NCBI GenBank assembly: GCA_910584235.1
Contig: CAJTZD010000014.1
Coordinates: 58,739-91,940 of the forward strand
Source of the DNA: an uncultured Acetatifactor sp.
GTDB lineage: Bacteria > Bacillota > Clostridia > Lachnospirales > Lachnospiraceae
Direction: 5' to 3'
DNA: 33,202 nt
In this document: piece after piece, positions 1 through 9,069 of the stretch
How the letters are laid out: the number at the start of each line of letters is the position of its first letter
Position numbering within the stretch: the first letter of the stretch is position 1
Made by a program: the position numbers and the translations under genes
The notes under the pieces: generated by a model
What the model was told of the DNA's origin: nothing
Databases searched by the model: none
The model's input: the letters and a program-made list of their open reading frames with translations, nothing else

Positions 1-2
1 CC

Positions 3-74
3 GGGAGCGAGGGAACGCCCGAGAGCGAAGCGCCTGCCGGGAGCGAGGGAACGCCTGAGAGCGAAGCGCCTGCC
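3..74 (+). repeat. Two in-frame 36-bp tandem repeats (12 aa each)
   Basis: Bases 3-38 and 39-74 are identical except for one silent C/T change and encode GSEGTPESEAPA twice. A degenerate third copy (GSEAPV) follows at 75. The array may extend upstream beyond the window. Since the unit is 36 bp, gain or loss of copies would keep the adhesin frame and change only stalk length. Confidence 0.9.
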
Positions 75-3000
75 GGAAGTGAAGCGCCCGTCCGGGATCA
101 GACGCCGGTGGAAGAATCCGCTCCTGCACAGGAATCGGTCCAAGACAATGAGGCAGCGTCTCAGAGCCAGGAGACCACTCCGGACAGCGCGGCGCCTCAG
201 AGTGAAGCGCCTGCTGAGAACGATGCCTCCGCTCAGAGCGAAGGGATTAACGAGTGCGCAGAGACCGGCAAGCTTGTCTGTGAATTGGAAGAGCATACAC
301 ATGAAAATGAGTGTTACGAACAGGTTGAGGGCCTGGCCTGCGGTATGGAAGAGGGCGAGGGTGCCCATACCCACGACGAGGAATGCTATGAGACCGTTCA
401 GGAAGCAGCCTGCGGCAAGCTGGAGCTGCATACTCACAGCGAGGAATGCTATACCGACGGCGAGCTGACCTGCGGCAAGCCGGAGCTGGTAGAACATGTG
501 CACACTGAGGAATGCTTCAAGGATGCCCCTGTCATGGAGCTCACCGCCCAGGTGGACAATGTCACCATCACCGTCAGCGCCGCCGAAGAGGGGATCATCC
601 CCGCAGGTGCGGAGCTGTCCGTGACCCCGGTGGTAAAGACTGAGACAGAGATCCTGGAGAACCTGGAATCGGAAGAGGAAAAGGCCGCAGCCGAAGCCCT
701 GAATACTGTGTACGATGAAATCCGGCAGGGGCTGGACGCCTCCGTACAGGACGACGAGACCAAAGAAGTCAAACATTTCCTGGCTTACGATATCAGCTTC
801 TATACGGAAAACGAAAATAATGAGACCGAAGAAGTCAGCCTGAACGGCCAAGTCAATGTGAAGATGGAATTCACCCAGGGCACTCTGCCCGAGGAGATTA
901 CCGCTGACGAGGATGTGCAGATCGACAGTGTAGACGTGTTCGATATGAAAGACACCGGCGAGGGCCGCACGGCAGAGGTTCGGCAGGACGCTGTGGTGGA
1001 TACCGTCAAGGATGCGGACACCGGCGCCGAGACCATGCCCATTCAGGACACCCAGGTCAAGACAGTGGAGACGACCCTTACAGAGGGTTCTACCATAGCC
1101 ATTGCCTGGATCGGAGAGATCAACCCGGAGACCGGAGAATATGTATACGAAGATGACGACGTGATCATAACGGTCAGCGCCCTCACGGAAGGCGCCATCC
1201 CCGAGAACGCCAAATTGCAGGTAATCCCTGTGGTGGCTTCCGAGGAAACCGGAGAGCAGTATCAGCAGGTGGCCGAGAAGCTGCTGGAGCAGGCTGAAAG
1301 CAAAGAATATGAGATCGCAGGCTTCCTTGCCTATGACATCTCTTTCATAGATGAAGAGGGCAACAAGATCGAGCCCGAGGGCGAAGTAAAAGTCGCAATG
1401 AATTATAAGGAAGCAAAGATTCCCGCAGAGGTGGATGCGGCCGTTTACGCATACGATGCCGAGGGAGAGACCTCCGAAGATGGCACCGCTGCCGAGCCGG
1501 AGCTGAATGTAAAAGTGATGCATTTGGAAGAGGACAGCCAGGGCAGCGTCAACGTAGTCGACATGGCGGAGGAAAATAAGGTTACGACCCTGGAGACCAC
1601 GGAGGAACAGAAGATTCAGAATGCCGAATTCGTGACAGGAGGTTTCTCGGTTTTTACCATAACCTGGACCTGGGACACTAGCAAGCCATACGTTTACGAG
1701 GACGACGATGTGAAGATCACGATCACAGCCATCGACAAGGACGCCATCCCCGAGGGAACCTCCCTTGCGATCACTCCTATCAAAGCGGACGACGCCGAGA
1801 CAGCGCAGGAGTACCAGGAAGTAGCCAGAAAGCTCATGGAGAAAGCTGCAGGCGAGAACTATAGCATCGAGGGCTTTCTTGCCTATGACATCTCCCTCAT
1901 CGGAGAGGACGGCGTGGAGATCGAGCCTGACGGCAAAGTGAAAGTGACCATGGAATATAAGCAGCCCATGGCCGTGGTGGAAATCGATCCTGAGACTTAT
2001 GCGCTGGTGAAGCAGGAGCTTGCGGAGAAAACTAAGGATGCAGAAGCAGACCAGCAACCTAGCGCCACAGAGGAAGATATGGCTACAAGCCAGGAATCTG
2101 TGGAACCCATGGAAAATGCATCTGCGGACCAGGAAAATTCCGTCACTGACAATAGCGAAAATGCAGAGAACTCGGTTGCTCAGACTGAGAATATGATGAA
2201 CAGGACACTGACAGACAGTAGTGACGAGGCATCTCAGGATGAAGCGCAGACAGATTTGGGAACTCCAGAAGAAGATAACGCTGCTGAAATACCAGAGGTT
2301 CAGCCCCAGTTAAGCATTACTGTAATGCATCTGGAGGAGGATGACAATGGTGAGGTAGCTCAGGTAGTGGATATGATGGCTGAAAATAAGGTGCAGTCAT
2401 TGGAAGCTACAGAAGAGCAGGAGATCCAGAAAGCGGAGTTTATTACAGAGAGCTTTTCCTCGTTTACGATTACGTGGATAGACTCTAGTAATATGACAGA
2501 TACGGCACAAATTGTATTTTGGGATGCTGATACCGGAAGAGAAATTGAGATAGAGAATACGAATTTATATAATATAGACCTTTCGAGCTTTGGGTATGGT
2601 TTTTATCCTGATTCAATAATAGGTAGTAGCGCTGGTGCATACAGTGCCTACTATAAAATAACAGACAGCAAGAATAAGCGATACATGTTTAAGGAAGCCA
2701 GAGTTGTAAGTGAAAAACAAGAAGTGCCAAATCCGGAAGCTGGTGAAAAGCTAGAGGCATTAATATCTTGGAATTATAAACTGGAGTATGTGGTTTCTCT
2801 GCAAGCTCCCAAAGAACATACGGAAGATACCAAGTATTATTTCTTGTATGAAGGAAATGGGTTACCTACTATTGAAACCGTCGACCATACAGGTGATGGT
2901 GTTATCATGAGAATGATCAAACATAGAGGGACTTATGCGGCTGCGGGCGAGCCGGGTAATGGTGCAAACGGCTTGATGGATGATCTTGGAATAACCGAAA

Positions 3001-5327
3001 CAGGCGCTACCCCTGGACTGGTAAAGCTTAAACTGGAAAATGGATATCCAGTGTTAAGCAACAATAGAAAAAATCTTGCTGAGTTATTTGCAGAAGGGGA
3101 GGAAGTAAATCATTTATTCCGAAAAAATACTTATCAGACTACTGGGTATTATGAGTATGATAGTACAGAAAACTACGCATATCTGAAGAATGGCAATTTT
3201 ATATTGTATGATGTTTTAGGAACGCCGAATAAGACTACGAATTTTCAGCAGGCATACATGCAGGGTAATTTCTTCCCCTATAATGATATTGACAAGCATT
3301 GTGACCTTGTTGAGTATAAAGATACCCAATTAAAAAAAACTTTATACTTGATACCAAATCCAAGTTACTATTTCGGAATGTATATGGAAGCATCATTTAT
3401 ACAGCCGACAGGTGGTATGGTAGATGCAAAGGAAAGTAATACAAAATCTCCAATGGTGTATGAATTTAACGGAGATGACGATTTATGGATTTTCATTGAC
3501 GATGTGTTGGTGCTGGATTTGGGAGGTGTCCACTTTAATTGTTCTGGTTCTATTAACTTTGCGAATGGCGAGATAAAGGTTAATGGTCAGGACGATGGGA
3601 AAATTAGTAGTAAGTTTCAGAAGGCCGGCATACTTCCAAATGGAGAAGTTTGGGATGAAAGCAAAAAAGGGGATTTCTTTACAGCAAGTGGTACCTTTGC
3701 CGACTTCACCGGACACACCTTGAAAATGTTCTATATGGAGCGAGGCGCAGGAGCATCTACTCTCCACATAAAGATGAACATCCCGCCCATTCCAAAGGAC
3801 ACAGTACAGGTTACCAAGCAGCTCAAGAGTTCTGACCCGAAATATGCAAATGTTGATTTCCAGTTCCAGTTATGGGCACAGAAGCTAGTAGAGGGAACTG
3901 ATGATAAATATGTAATAAACGAGAAGGGCGAAGAGGTCTATGAAAAGATAACAACAAATGCCACAGTAGCAAACAATACTTCGGGTGAAGGTGAGGCGCT
4001 AACGTTTGACAGCAATGGAGTCTTTACACTCAAACCAGGCCAGACGGCATCCTTTAAAGATTTGTCATACGACAGAAAGTATTATGTAGAGGAGCTTGGC
4101 GTAGAGGAGGAGCGGTATCAAGATATCATAGTTAATGGCTCGTCTTATATAGCGTATGACAGCAATAAGCAAGATAATGTAATTGACCGTGCTGAAATTG
4201 AGGACGGCAAGATTACTTTATCGACTACAAAAAAGACAGTCGGAAACAGGAAATATGTAGTCTTCACCAATGACTGCTCTGAAAGGAATAGCCAACCGCT
4301 TTTTGTGAAGAAAGTTATGGCAGGCGCTACAGACAACACCGAACCTTTCAAAATGAAGATTTGGATGGAAGAGACGAAGAGTGAAAAACTGCAGCCATAT
4401 TCTGGTGACTATTACCTGTTCAAGGAAACAGAGAGCGGAGCAAAGCATTATTACAAATACGAGGAGCAAGATGGTAAGTTAACGCTTGTTGATAAGGAAC
4501 AAGAAATGACAGTATGCGGCACAACCACCGATGGCATTGTAATGATTCCGGCCGGGTACACAGTAGAAACCGGCAAGGTGGTAGCAGGTACAGGTTATGC
4601 GGTGGAAGAGTTAGACTTAGACCTTCAGCTTTATGAGACACCTGATATAGAACAAATTGTTGGTGATTCATATTCAGAAAGTGAGGAGTCTGAAAAGCCC
4701 ACAGATCAAGATGGCATAATAAAAGCAATTGGTAGGATTAAGCTGGGCGAAGGGGCAACCGTGCAGGTAACAAACAAACCAGTTGGTCAATACCAATGGG
4801 AGATTGTAAAGAAAAGCACAAGCTCTGAGGCATTGGCCGTGAAAGGTGCAAAGTTTACACTGACATCTGTTCCCGCTGATGGCAGTACGGCGGTGACATA
4901 CATTGGAGAATCCGATAGTGCAGGTAAGATTGTCTGGAGCAAAGAGAAAGAAGCTGGGCAATCAGAAGTAGTTGACAGCAAGGACATTCCCAAAGGAACC
5001 TATACATTGCAGGAAACCAATGCTCCAGCTGGTTATATAATCAGTGAAGAAACCTGGACGATTGAGCTAAGCAATACTGGCATCAAAATCACCAAGCCGC
5101 TAGGGCCGAATAACACACAAATTGTAGAAGTGAACCCCACCGAGACTAGTGAAGACGGGAAGAAACTAACCTATACGTTCTACAACACCCCGGCCTACGC
5201 CCTCCCGTCCACGGGCGGCAAAGGAATCTATTGGTATTCGATTGGTGGAACCTTGCTGATGATGGCAGGCGCACTGATCTTATATAGAAACAAAAGTAAG
5301 AAAGTGAGGGGGTGTCGGAGAGCCTAA
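3..5327 (+). CDS. Giant LPSTG-anchored adhesin / pilus tip protein (5' truncated by window)
   Basis: Surface adhesin, probably the tip or large subunit of the sortase-built pilus encoded downstream. The frame is open from base 3, so the true start lies outside; the GTG at 108 is internal. At least 1774 aa. In order: a GSEGTPESEAPA repeat tract; four Cys/His units (about nt 250-530) of form C...H-x-H-x3/4-C(Y/F); three repeated modules (starting near 549, 1146 and 1690) that each begin D(N/D)V-x-ITV/ITI; a Glu/Ser/Asn-rich low-complexity insert (about 2010-2320); a fibro-slime/PA14-like domain with NGDDDLWIFIDD (near 3470) and TLHIKMNIPP; two pilin/Cna-like domains (about 3795-4785); a SpaA-like domain with E-box YTLQETNAPAGY (near 5010). 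The C-terminus has LPSTG (5202-5216), a hydrophobic helix and a basic tail, the class C/A sortase signal. Base composition drops from about 2030 and rises again near 5180. Role as tip protein is inferred from size and position ahead of the backbone pilin. Confidence 0.9.
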   Translation, partial: GSEGTPESEAPAGSEGTPESEAPAGSEAPVRDQTPVEESAPAQESVQDNEAASQSQETTPDSAAPQSEAPAENDASAQSEGINECAETGKLVCELEEHTHENECYEQVEGLACGMEEGEGAHTHDEECYETVQEAACGKLELHTHSEECYTDGELTCGKPELVEHVHTEECFKDAPVMELTAQVDNVTITVSAAEEGIIPAGAELSVTPVVKTETEILENLESEEEKAAAEALNTVYDEIRQGLDASVQDDETKEVKHFLAYDISFYTENENNETEEVSLNGQVNVKMEFTQGTLPEEITADEDVQIDSVDVFDMKDTGEGRTAEVRQDAVVDTVKDADTGAETMPIQDTQVKTVETTLTEGSTIAIAWIGEINPETGEYVYEDDDVIITVSALTEGAIPENAKLQVIPVVASEETGEQYQQVAEKLLEQAESKEYEIAGFLAYDISFIDEEGNKIEPEGEVKVAMNYKEAKIPAEVDAAVYAYDAEGETSEDGTAAEPELNVKVMHLEEDSQGSVNVVDMAEENKVTTLETTEEQKIQNAEFVTGGFSVFTITWTWDTSKPYVYEDDDVKITITAIDKDAIPEGTSLAITPIKADDAETAQEYQEVARKLMEKAAGENYSIEGFLAYDISLIGEDGVEIEPDGKVKVTMEYKQPMAVVEIDPETYALVKQELAEKTKDAEADQQPSATEEDMATSQESVEPMENASADQENSVTDNSENAENSVAQTENMMNRTLTDSSDEASQDEAQTDLGTPEEDNAAEIPEVQPQLSITVMHLEEDDNGEVAQVVDMMAENKVQSLEATEEQEIQKAEFITESFSSFTITWIDSSNMTDTAQIVFWDADTGREIEIENTNLYNIDLSSFGYGFYPDSIIGSSAGAYSAYYKITDSKNKRYMFKEARVVSEKQEVPNPEAGEKLEALISWNYKLEYVVSLQAPKEHTEDTKYYFLYEGNGLPTIETVDHTGDGVIMRMIKHRGTYAAAGEPGNGANGLMDDLGITETGATPGLVKLKLENGYPVLSNNRKNLAELFAEGEEVNHLFRKNTYQTTGYYEYDSTENYAYLKNGNFILYDVLGTPNKTTNFQQAYMQGNFFPYNDIDKHCDLVEYKDTQLKKTLYLIPNPSYYFGMYMEASFIQPTGGMVDAKESNTKSPMVYEFNGDDDLWIFIDDVLVLDLGGVHFNCSGSINFANGEIKVNGQDDGKISSKFQKAGILPNGEVWDESKKGDFFTASGTFADFTGHTLKMFYMERGAGASTLHIKMNIPPIPKDTVQVTKQLKSSDPKYANVDFQFQLWAQKLVEGTDDKYVINEKGEEVYEKITTNATVANNTSGEGEALTFDSNGVFTLKPGQTASFKDLSYDRKYYVEELGVEEERYQDIIVNGSSYIAYDSNKQDNVIDRAEIEDGKITLSTTKKTVGNRKYVVFTNDCSERNSQPLFVKKVMAGATDNTEPFKMKIWMEETKSEKLQPYSGDYYLFKETESGAKHYYKYEEQDGKLTLVDKEQEMTVCGTTTDGIVMIPAGYTVETGKVVAGTGYAVEELDLDLQLYETPDIEQIVGDSYSESEESEKPTDQDGIIKAIGRIKLGEGATVQVTNKPVGQYQWEIVKKSTSSEALAVKGAKFTLTSVPADGSTAVTYIGESDSAGKIVWSKEKEAGQSEVVDSKDIPKGTYTLQETNAPAGYIISEETWTIELSNTGIKITKPLGPNNTQIVEVNPTETSEDGKKLTYTFYNTPAYALPSTGGKGIYWYSIGGTLLMMAGALILYRNKSKKVRGCRRA

Positions 5328-5384
5328 GAAAATGTTGAGTTTTTGGCGGCCCACCGGACCGCACAGTCAAAAGGAAACCTCGGC

Positions 5385-5465
5385 GTACCGGCACAAAGCA
5401 GGAACAAGTTAAAACCTGTCATGCAATGCCGGTACCCGGAAACAAAGTTTCAAAAACGGGCATTG
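5385..5465 (+). promoter_or_regulatory. Structured leader with mutually exclusive helices before the backbone pilin
   Basis: The 163-bp gap between adhesin and pilin contains two competing stems. Helix A pairs GTACCGGC (5385-5392) with GCCGGTAC (5428-5435) and encloses a CAGG/CCTG hairpin (5399-5402 with 5415-5418). Helix B pairs CAATGCC (5424-5430) with GGCATTG (5459-5465) and encloses a GAAAC/GTTTC hairpin (5439-5443 with 5447-5451). They share bases 5428-5430, so both cannot form fully. Helix B ends just before the pilin Shine-Dalgarno (about 5475-5486). This could be an attenuator, translation switch or processing/stability element that raises pilin over adhesin. No known riboswitch class is confidently recognised. 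Confidence 0.5.
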
Positions 5466-5490
5466 GCCCAAAAAAGAAAGGAAAGAGAAA

Positions 5491-7014
5491 ATGAAGAAGA
5501 TGAAAAAGATTTTAGCTATGGTATTGGCCATGGCAATGGTTCTGGGAATGTCCCTGACCGTGTTTGCTGCTGAGGAAGTGCCGGAAGCTTCAGCTTCGCC
5601 TGCAGGAGCAAAAATTACTGTTACGAATGTTCCGTTAGATGCTACAGTTACTTATAAGCAGATTGCAGTAGCGGCTCCCACAACACCGATTGGCTGGTCC
5701 TTGGCGGAAGATGTAATCTTATCAAATAATGTTACACTTGAGCAGTTGGTAACTGTAGGTGGTGGAAATGCCGATGCGGAAGCTGGAACAATCAACAGCA
5801 ATGATATTGTGGCAAAAGCAATTGCAAATATCACACTGGACGGAACTGCTACCCTAAATCAGGCCGCAGAAGGCGCTGAGGTTACAAGTGCAGAAATTGC
5901 TAATGTTACCCCTGGCTTATATGTAATTGAAGTACAGAAGACAGGTTATACGTTTACTCGTATGCTGGCATATGTAGCATGGAATAACAATAATACTGCT
6001 GCAGTAGATACAAATGTGGTAGCAAAGGGTGCTCCTAACCAGGTAGAGAAAGAGATTACTGCTTTGGAGGGAGATAGCCATCTTTCCGTTTCAGCCGGCG
6101 ACGTGGTTCCTTATACTGTAACAACACAGTATCCGTATCTGGCTCAGACAATTGCAAATCCCTCATTTGTTATTACTGATACTGTATCCGGCGGAACAAT
6201 TCAGGGAACTCCGGTAGTAACGATTGGTGGCAAGTCTGCAACAGATGATGATGTTACAATTGTTGTAAATGATACTAAGGATGGGTTTACCGCTACATTT
6301 AAATATGACATTGCCAATGCGTCTAAAGAAGTAGAAGTTACGTATAACGTCGTAGTTGCCGAGGGAGCAGATCCTTTGGAAAACAGTGTTACTTCTAAGT
6401 TTAGCTCTGCAACTGGTGGTGACGAGACAACGACGACAGCAAAAGTTATCACTCCAAAAGTTAAAGTTGAATTCAGCAAGATCAGCGATGATGAGACTCC
6501 TATCGCATTGGCAGGTGCTACATTCGCACTTTACGAGGGGACCTCAGAGGAAACAGCAACACATATGCTTGTAGACGGTGCGATTGTAGAGAAAACTGAC
6601 GTTGCAGAGGGAACCACAGTGACCTATGTCAAGGAGTTTGGCACAGCTACTACTGTTCTGAATGCTGAGGGAACGAAGGCAAGCGCTGAATTTGTGGGAC
6701 TGGATGCTGAAAAGAACTACTGGATGGTAGAGACACAGGCTCCCGATGGATATAGCTTGGATGATACTGTACGTCAGTTGACAGGTGCAGCAGTTACACC
6801 TGGAGTTCCTACCCTGGAAGATAGTGTATTGGTGACCAAAAATACTGCAACTGACTTTACTGTTAACGGTGGTGAGGCCATCAAGAATACCAAGCTCAGC
6901 GCCCTGCCCAGCACCGGTGGCATCGGTACCACGATCTTCACCATCGGCGGATGCGCCATCATGGTAGTAGCAGCCGGCCTGTTCTTCGCAACCCGCAAGA
7001 AATCCACGAAGTAA
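5491..7014 (+). CDS. Major (backbone) pilin, SpaA-type, LPSTG-anchored
   Basis: Likely the polymerising shaft subunit of the sortase-dependent pilus. 507 aa: signal peptide (MKKMKKILAMVLAMAMVLG...VFA, cleavage near residue 27); N-terminal pilin domain typical of D1 modules (ITVTNVPLDATVTYKQI, then GLYVIEV); a central domain beginning EKEITALEGDSHLSVSAGD; and a Cna/SpaA domain with E-box YWMVETQAPDGY (near nt 6718), the element that supports isopeptide bonds. LPSTG lies at 6904-6918, followed by a membrane helix and RKKSTK. SD-like AAGGAAAG precedes the ATG. It lies directly upstream of two class C sortases, the enzymes that polymerise such pilins. The body uses A/T-ending codons heavily while the sorting signal is GC-rich, from either expression-driven codon bias or mosaic exchange. 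Confidence 0.9.
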   Translation: MKKMKKILAMVLAMAMVLGMSLTVFAAEEVPEASASPAGAKITVTNVPLDATVTYKQIAVAAPTTPIGWSLAEDVILSNNVTLEQLVTVGGGNADAEAGTINSNDIVAKAIANITLDGTATLNQAAEGAEVTSAEIANVTPGLYVIEVQKTGYTFTRMLAYVAWNNNNTAAVDTNVVAKGAPNQVEKEITALEGDSHLSVSAGDVVPYTVTTQYPYLAQTIANPSFVITDTVSGGTIQGTPVVTIGGKSATDDDVTIVVNDTKDGFTATFKYDIANASKEVEVTYNVVVAEGADPLENSVTSKFSSATGGDETTTTAKVITPKVKVEFSKISDDETPIALAGATFALYEGTSEETATHMLVDGAIVEKTDVAEGTTVTYVKEFGTATTVLNAEGTKASAEFVGLDAEKNYWMVETQAPDGYSLDDTVRQLTGAAVTPGVPTLEDSVLVTKNTATDFTVNGGEAIKNTKLSALPSTGGIGTTIFTIGGCAIMVVAAGLFFATRKKSTK

Positions 7015-7071
7015 TCTTCGCAGGATGACACGGAAGCAAAAGACATAAGCTGACGGAATGCAAGGATATGA

Positions 7072-7103
7072 AAGCCGCGGGCGGCACAGCCCGCCTGCGG
7101 CTT
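7072..7103 (+). other. Strong intercistronic hairpin between pilin and sortase genes
   Basis: AAGCCGC (7072-7078) pairs with GCGGCTT (7097-7103), with GC-rich inner pairing around CACAG. No U-tract follows (CCATAAAATC), so it is not a standard intrinsic terminator. It more likely stabilises the upstream pilin mRNA 3' end or attenuates read-through, giving more pilin than sortase. Confidence 0.55.
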
Positions 7104-7171
7104 CCATAAAATCATAACCTGATTTATCCCGACAAAATAAGAAAGGAATCACAACAGCAAGGAGAGCCCGG

Positions 7172-8173
7172 ATGAAGAAACTAGCCACATACATCATAAT
7201 ACCCATATTGTTTCTGGCCGGTCTGTCCCTGCTGCTGTACCCTTTAGTGGCAAACAAATGGAATGACTACAGACAGTCTCAACTGATCAGCAGCTATGAC
7301 ACGGAAATCTCCCAGATGGAAGAGTCCGGCGGCATCGATTACGAAGCCCAGTGGGCCAGGGCCCATAGTTTCAACGACTCCCTGATTCCCTACATTCTCC
7401 CCGATTCTTTCGCCATAGCGGAAGCCACGGAGGAGAACAGCGAATACATGGCATGCCTGAACCTGACAGGCAACGGAATCATGGGATACGTGGAGATTCC
7501 GAAGATTGATGTCAAGATTCCCATCTATCACACTACCAGCGACGAAGTGCTGCAGACGGCAGCGGGGCATCTGGAGGGGAGTTCCCTCCCGGTAGGGGGT
7601 GAGGATACCCACGCGGTGCTGTCGGCCCACAGAGGCCTGCCCAGCGCCACACTTTTCACGGATCTGGACCGATTGGAGGAGGGGGACTATTTCCTGCTCT
7701 ATATCCTGGACGATATCCTCTGCTATCAGGTGGATCAGACCACGGTGGTGGAGCCTCAGGAGACGGAGGCTCTGGCTGTGGTAAAGGGCGAGGATCTGGT
7801 GACGCTTCTGACCTGTACCCCCTACGGTGTGAACAGTCACAGGCTGCTGGTGCGGGGACACAGGGTGGCTTACGAGCCCGAGGTGGTGGAAGAGAGTGTG
7901 CCCACGGCCATGCCTCCCAGCCTGCATACCAATTACCTGCTGTGGGTCATCATTGGCCTGTCAGCTACCGCAGTTTTCATCTTTCTTCTTTATCTGCTTG
8001 ACAGGAGGCGGCGCAGCCGCGCCGCGTCTGTCGTAGGAAAGAAAGCCCTGTCCGCAGCGCCAAAAAGCGGGAAGCATGCCGCGGCAGAGCTCCCGGCTTC
8101 CAGGCCGGAGACCGACGCGTCAGGCAGTGAGGCGGACTGGATCGATCTGGACAGTCCGGAGGAGAAGTCATGA
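7172..8173 (+). CDS. Class C (pilus-polymerising) sortase 1
   Basis: Membrane transpeptidase that cleaves LPxTG between T and G and joins pilin subunits. 333 aa. An N-terminal membrane helix (about residues 7-24) is followed by the KWNDYRQSQLI linker common in class C enzymes. The catalytic triad is visible: His153 in SAHRGLPS, Cys215 in TLLTCTPYG, Arg224 in SHRLLVRG. A second membrane helix (about 252-272) and a basic Ala/Ser-rich cytoplasmic tail complete the class C topology. The SD AAGGAGAG precedes the ATG. The stop overlaps the start of the next sortase by 4 bp (ATGA), indicating translational coupling. The ~60-aa tail after the last helix is longer than in sortase 2. Confidence 0.95.
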   Translation: MKKLATYIIIPILFLAGLSLLLYPLVANKWNDYRQSQLISSYDTEISQMEESGGIDYEAQWARAHSFNDSLIPYILPDSFAIAEATEENSEYMACLNLTGNGIMGYVEIPKIDVKIPIYHTTSDEVLQTAAGHLEGSSLPVGGEDTHAVLSAHRGLPSATLFTDLDRLEEGDYFLLYILDDILCYQVDQTTVVEPQETEALAVVKGEDLVTLLTCTPYGVNSHRLLVRGHRVAYEPEVVEESVPTAMPPSLHTNYLLWVIIGLSATAVFIFLLYLLDRRRRSRAASVVGKKALSAAPKSGKHAAAELPASRPETDASGSEADWIDLDSPEEKS

Positions 8174-9003
8174 AGAGAAAGCTTACGGGAATCATATTCG
8201 GCCTCCTGTTCCTGGTAGGGCTGGGAATCCTGCTCTATCCCACGGTGTCCGACAAATGGAACGCCTACAGGCAGTCTCAGCTGATCAGCAGCTATGAGGA
8301 GGCGGTGGCAGAGCTGGATGAAGAGACTTACGACGAGATATGGGCAGCCGCCCATAAGTACAACGAGGCTCTCTGGACCAAAGGAGATCGTTATACTTTC
8401 TCCGACCAGGACAGGGCGGAATACGAGTCCCTGTTAAATATAGCAGGCAACGGCATCATGGGCTCTATCGAGATACCGTCTATCAATTGCTCCCTCCCCG
8501 TCTATCACGGCACGGAGGAGGATGTATTGCAGATCGCCATAGGGCATCTGGAGGGCACATCGCTTCCGGTAGGGGGCGAGGGCACCCACTGCGTGGTGTC
8601 CGGACACAGAGGACTGCCCTCGGCAAAACTTTTTACGAATCTGGACCAGATAGAGGAGGGGGACATTTTCCTCCTGAAGATTCTGGGAGAGACATTGACA
8701 TATGAAGTGGACCAGATCCTTACGGTACTGCCGGAGGAAATGGAGGCGCTGAACCTGGCCCGGGGGGAGGATTACTGTACGCTGGTGACCTGCACGCCTT
8801 ACGGAGTGAATACCCACAGGCTGTTGGTGCGGGGGACACGCATCGAGAATCTTCCGGAGGAAGAGCAGGAGGTGCAGGAACCCGTGGAGGTGCAGACGGC
8901 GCAGGAAAGCGGAATGTCCGCAGTGACGGCCGTGCTGGTGGTGGCGGTGCCGCTGGTGCTGGCAGTGGTGATATGGCTGTTGTTCCGCAGACGGAGCCGG
9001 TAG
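8170..9003 (+). CDS. Class C (pilus-polymerising) sortase 2
   Basis: Paralogue of the preceding sortase, with near-identical blocks (KWN-x-YRQSQLISSY, GNGIMG, GHLEG-x-SLPVGGE, TCTPYGVN). 277 aa. N-terminal membrane helix; catalytic His146 in SGHRGLPS, Cys208 in TLVTCTPYG and Arg217 in THRLLVRG; C-terminal helix (about 252-270) ending FRRRSR. The tandem pair suggests a duplication followed by specialisation, for instance one enzyme for shaft polymerisation and one for adding tip or base subunits; that division is known in other Gram-positive pilus loci and is inference here. It is in the same operon as the pilins. Confidence 0.95.
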   Translation: MKRKLTGIIFGLLFLVGLGILLYPTVSDKWNAYRQSQLISSYEEAVAELDEETYDEIWAAAHKYNEALWTKGDRYTFSDQDRAEYESLLNIAGNGIMGSIEIPSINCSLPVYHGTEEDVLQIAIGHLEGTSLPVGGEGTHCVVSGHRGLPSAKLFTNLDQIEEGDIFLLKILGETLTYEVDQILTVLPEEMEALNLARGEDYCTLVTCTPYGVNTHRLLVRGTRIENLPEEEQEVQEPVEVQTAQESGMSAVTAVLVVAVPLVLAVVIWLLFRRRSR

Positions 9004-9069
9004 GACGCGCAGGCCGGATCCGGAAGCGGTTAAATGGTATAGAAAGGCTTTATGATGGAGGAGTCATCT

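Noticed and set aside
108..110. GTG as start of the adhesin gene
   Set aside because: The same frame stays open to the window edge and continues the same repeat sequence upstream, so the GTG is an internal codon.
5340..5440. GEMM-I c-di-GMP riboswitch before the pilin
   Set aside because: Only short phrases resemble the consensus; the expected second stem and receptor layout are not convincing by eye. Kept only as a test under the leader finding.
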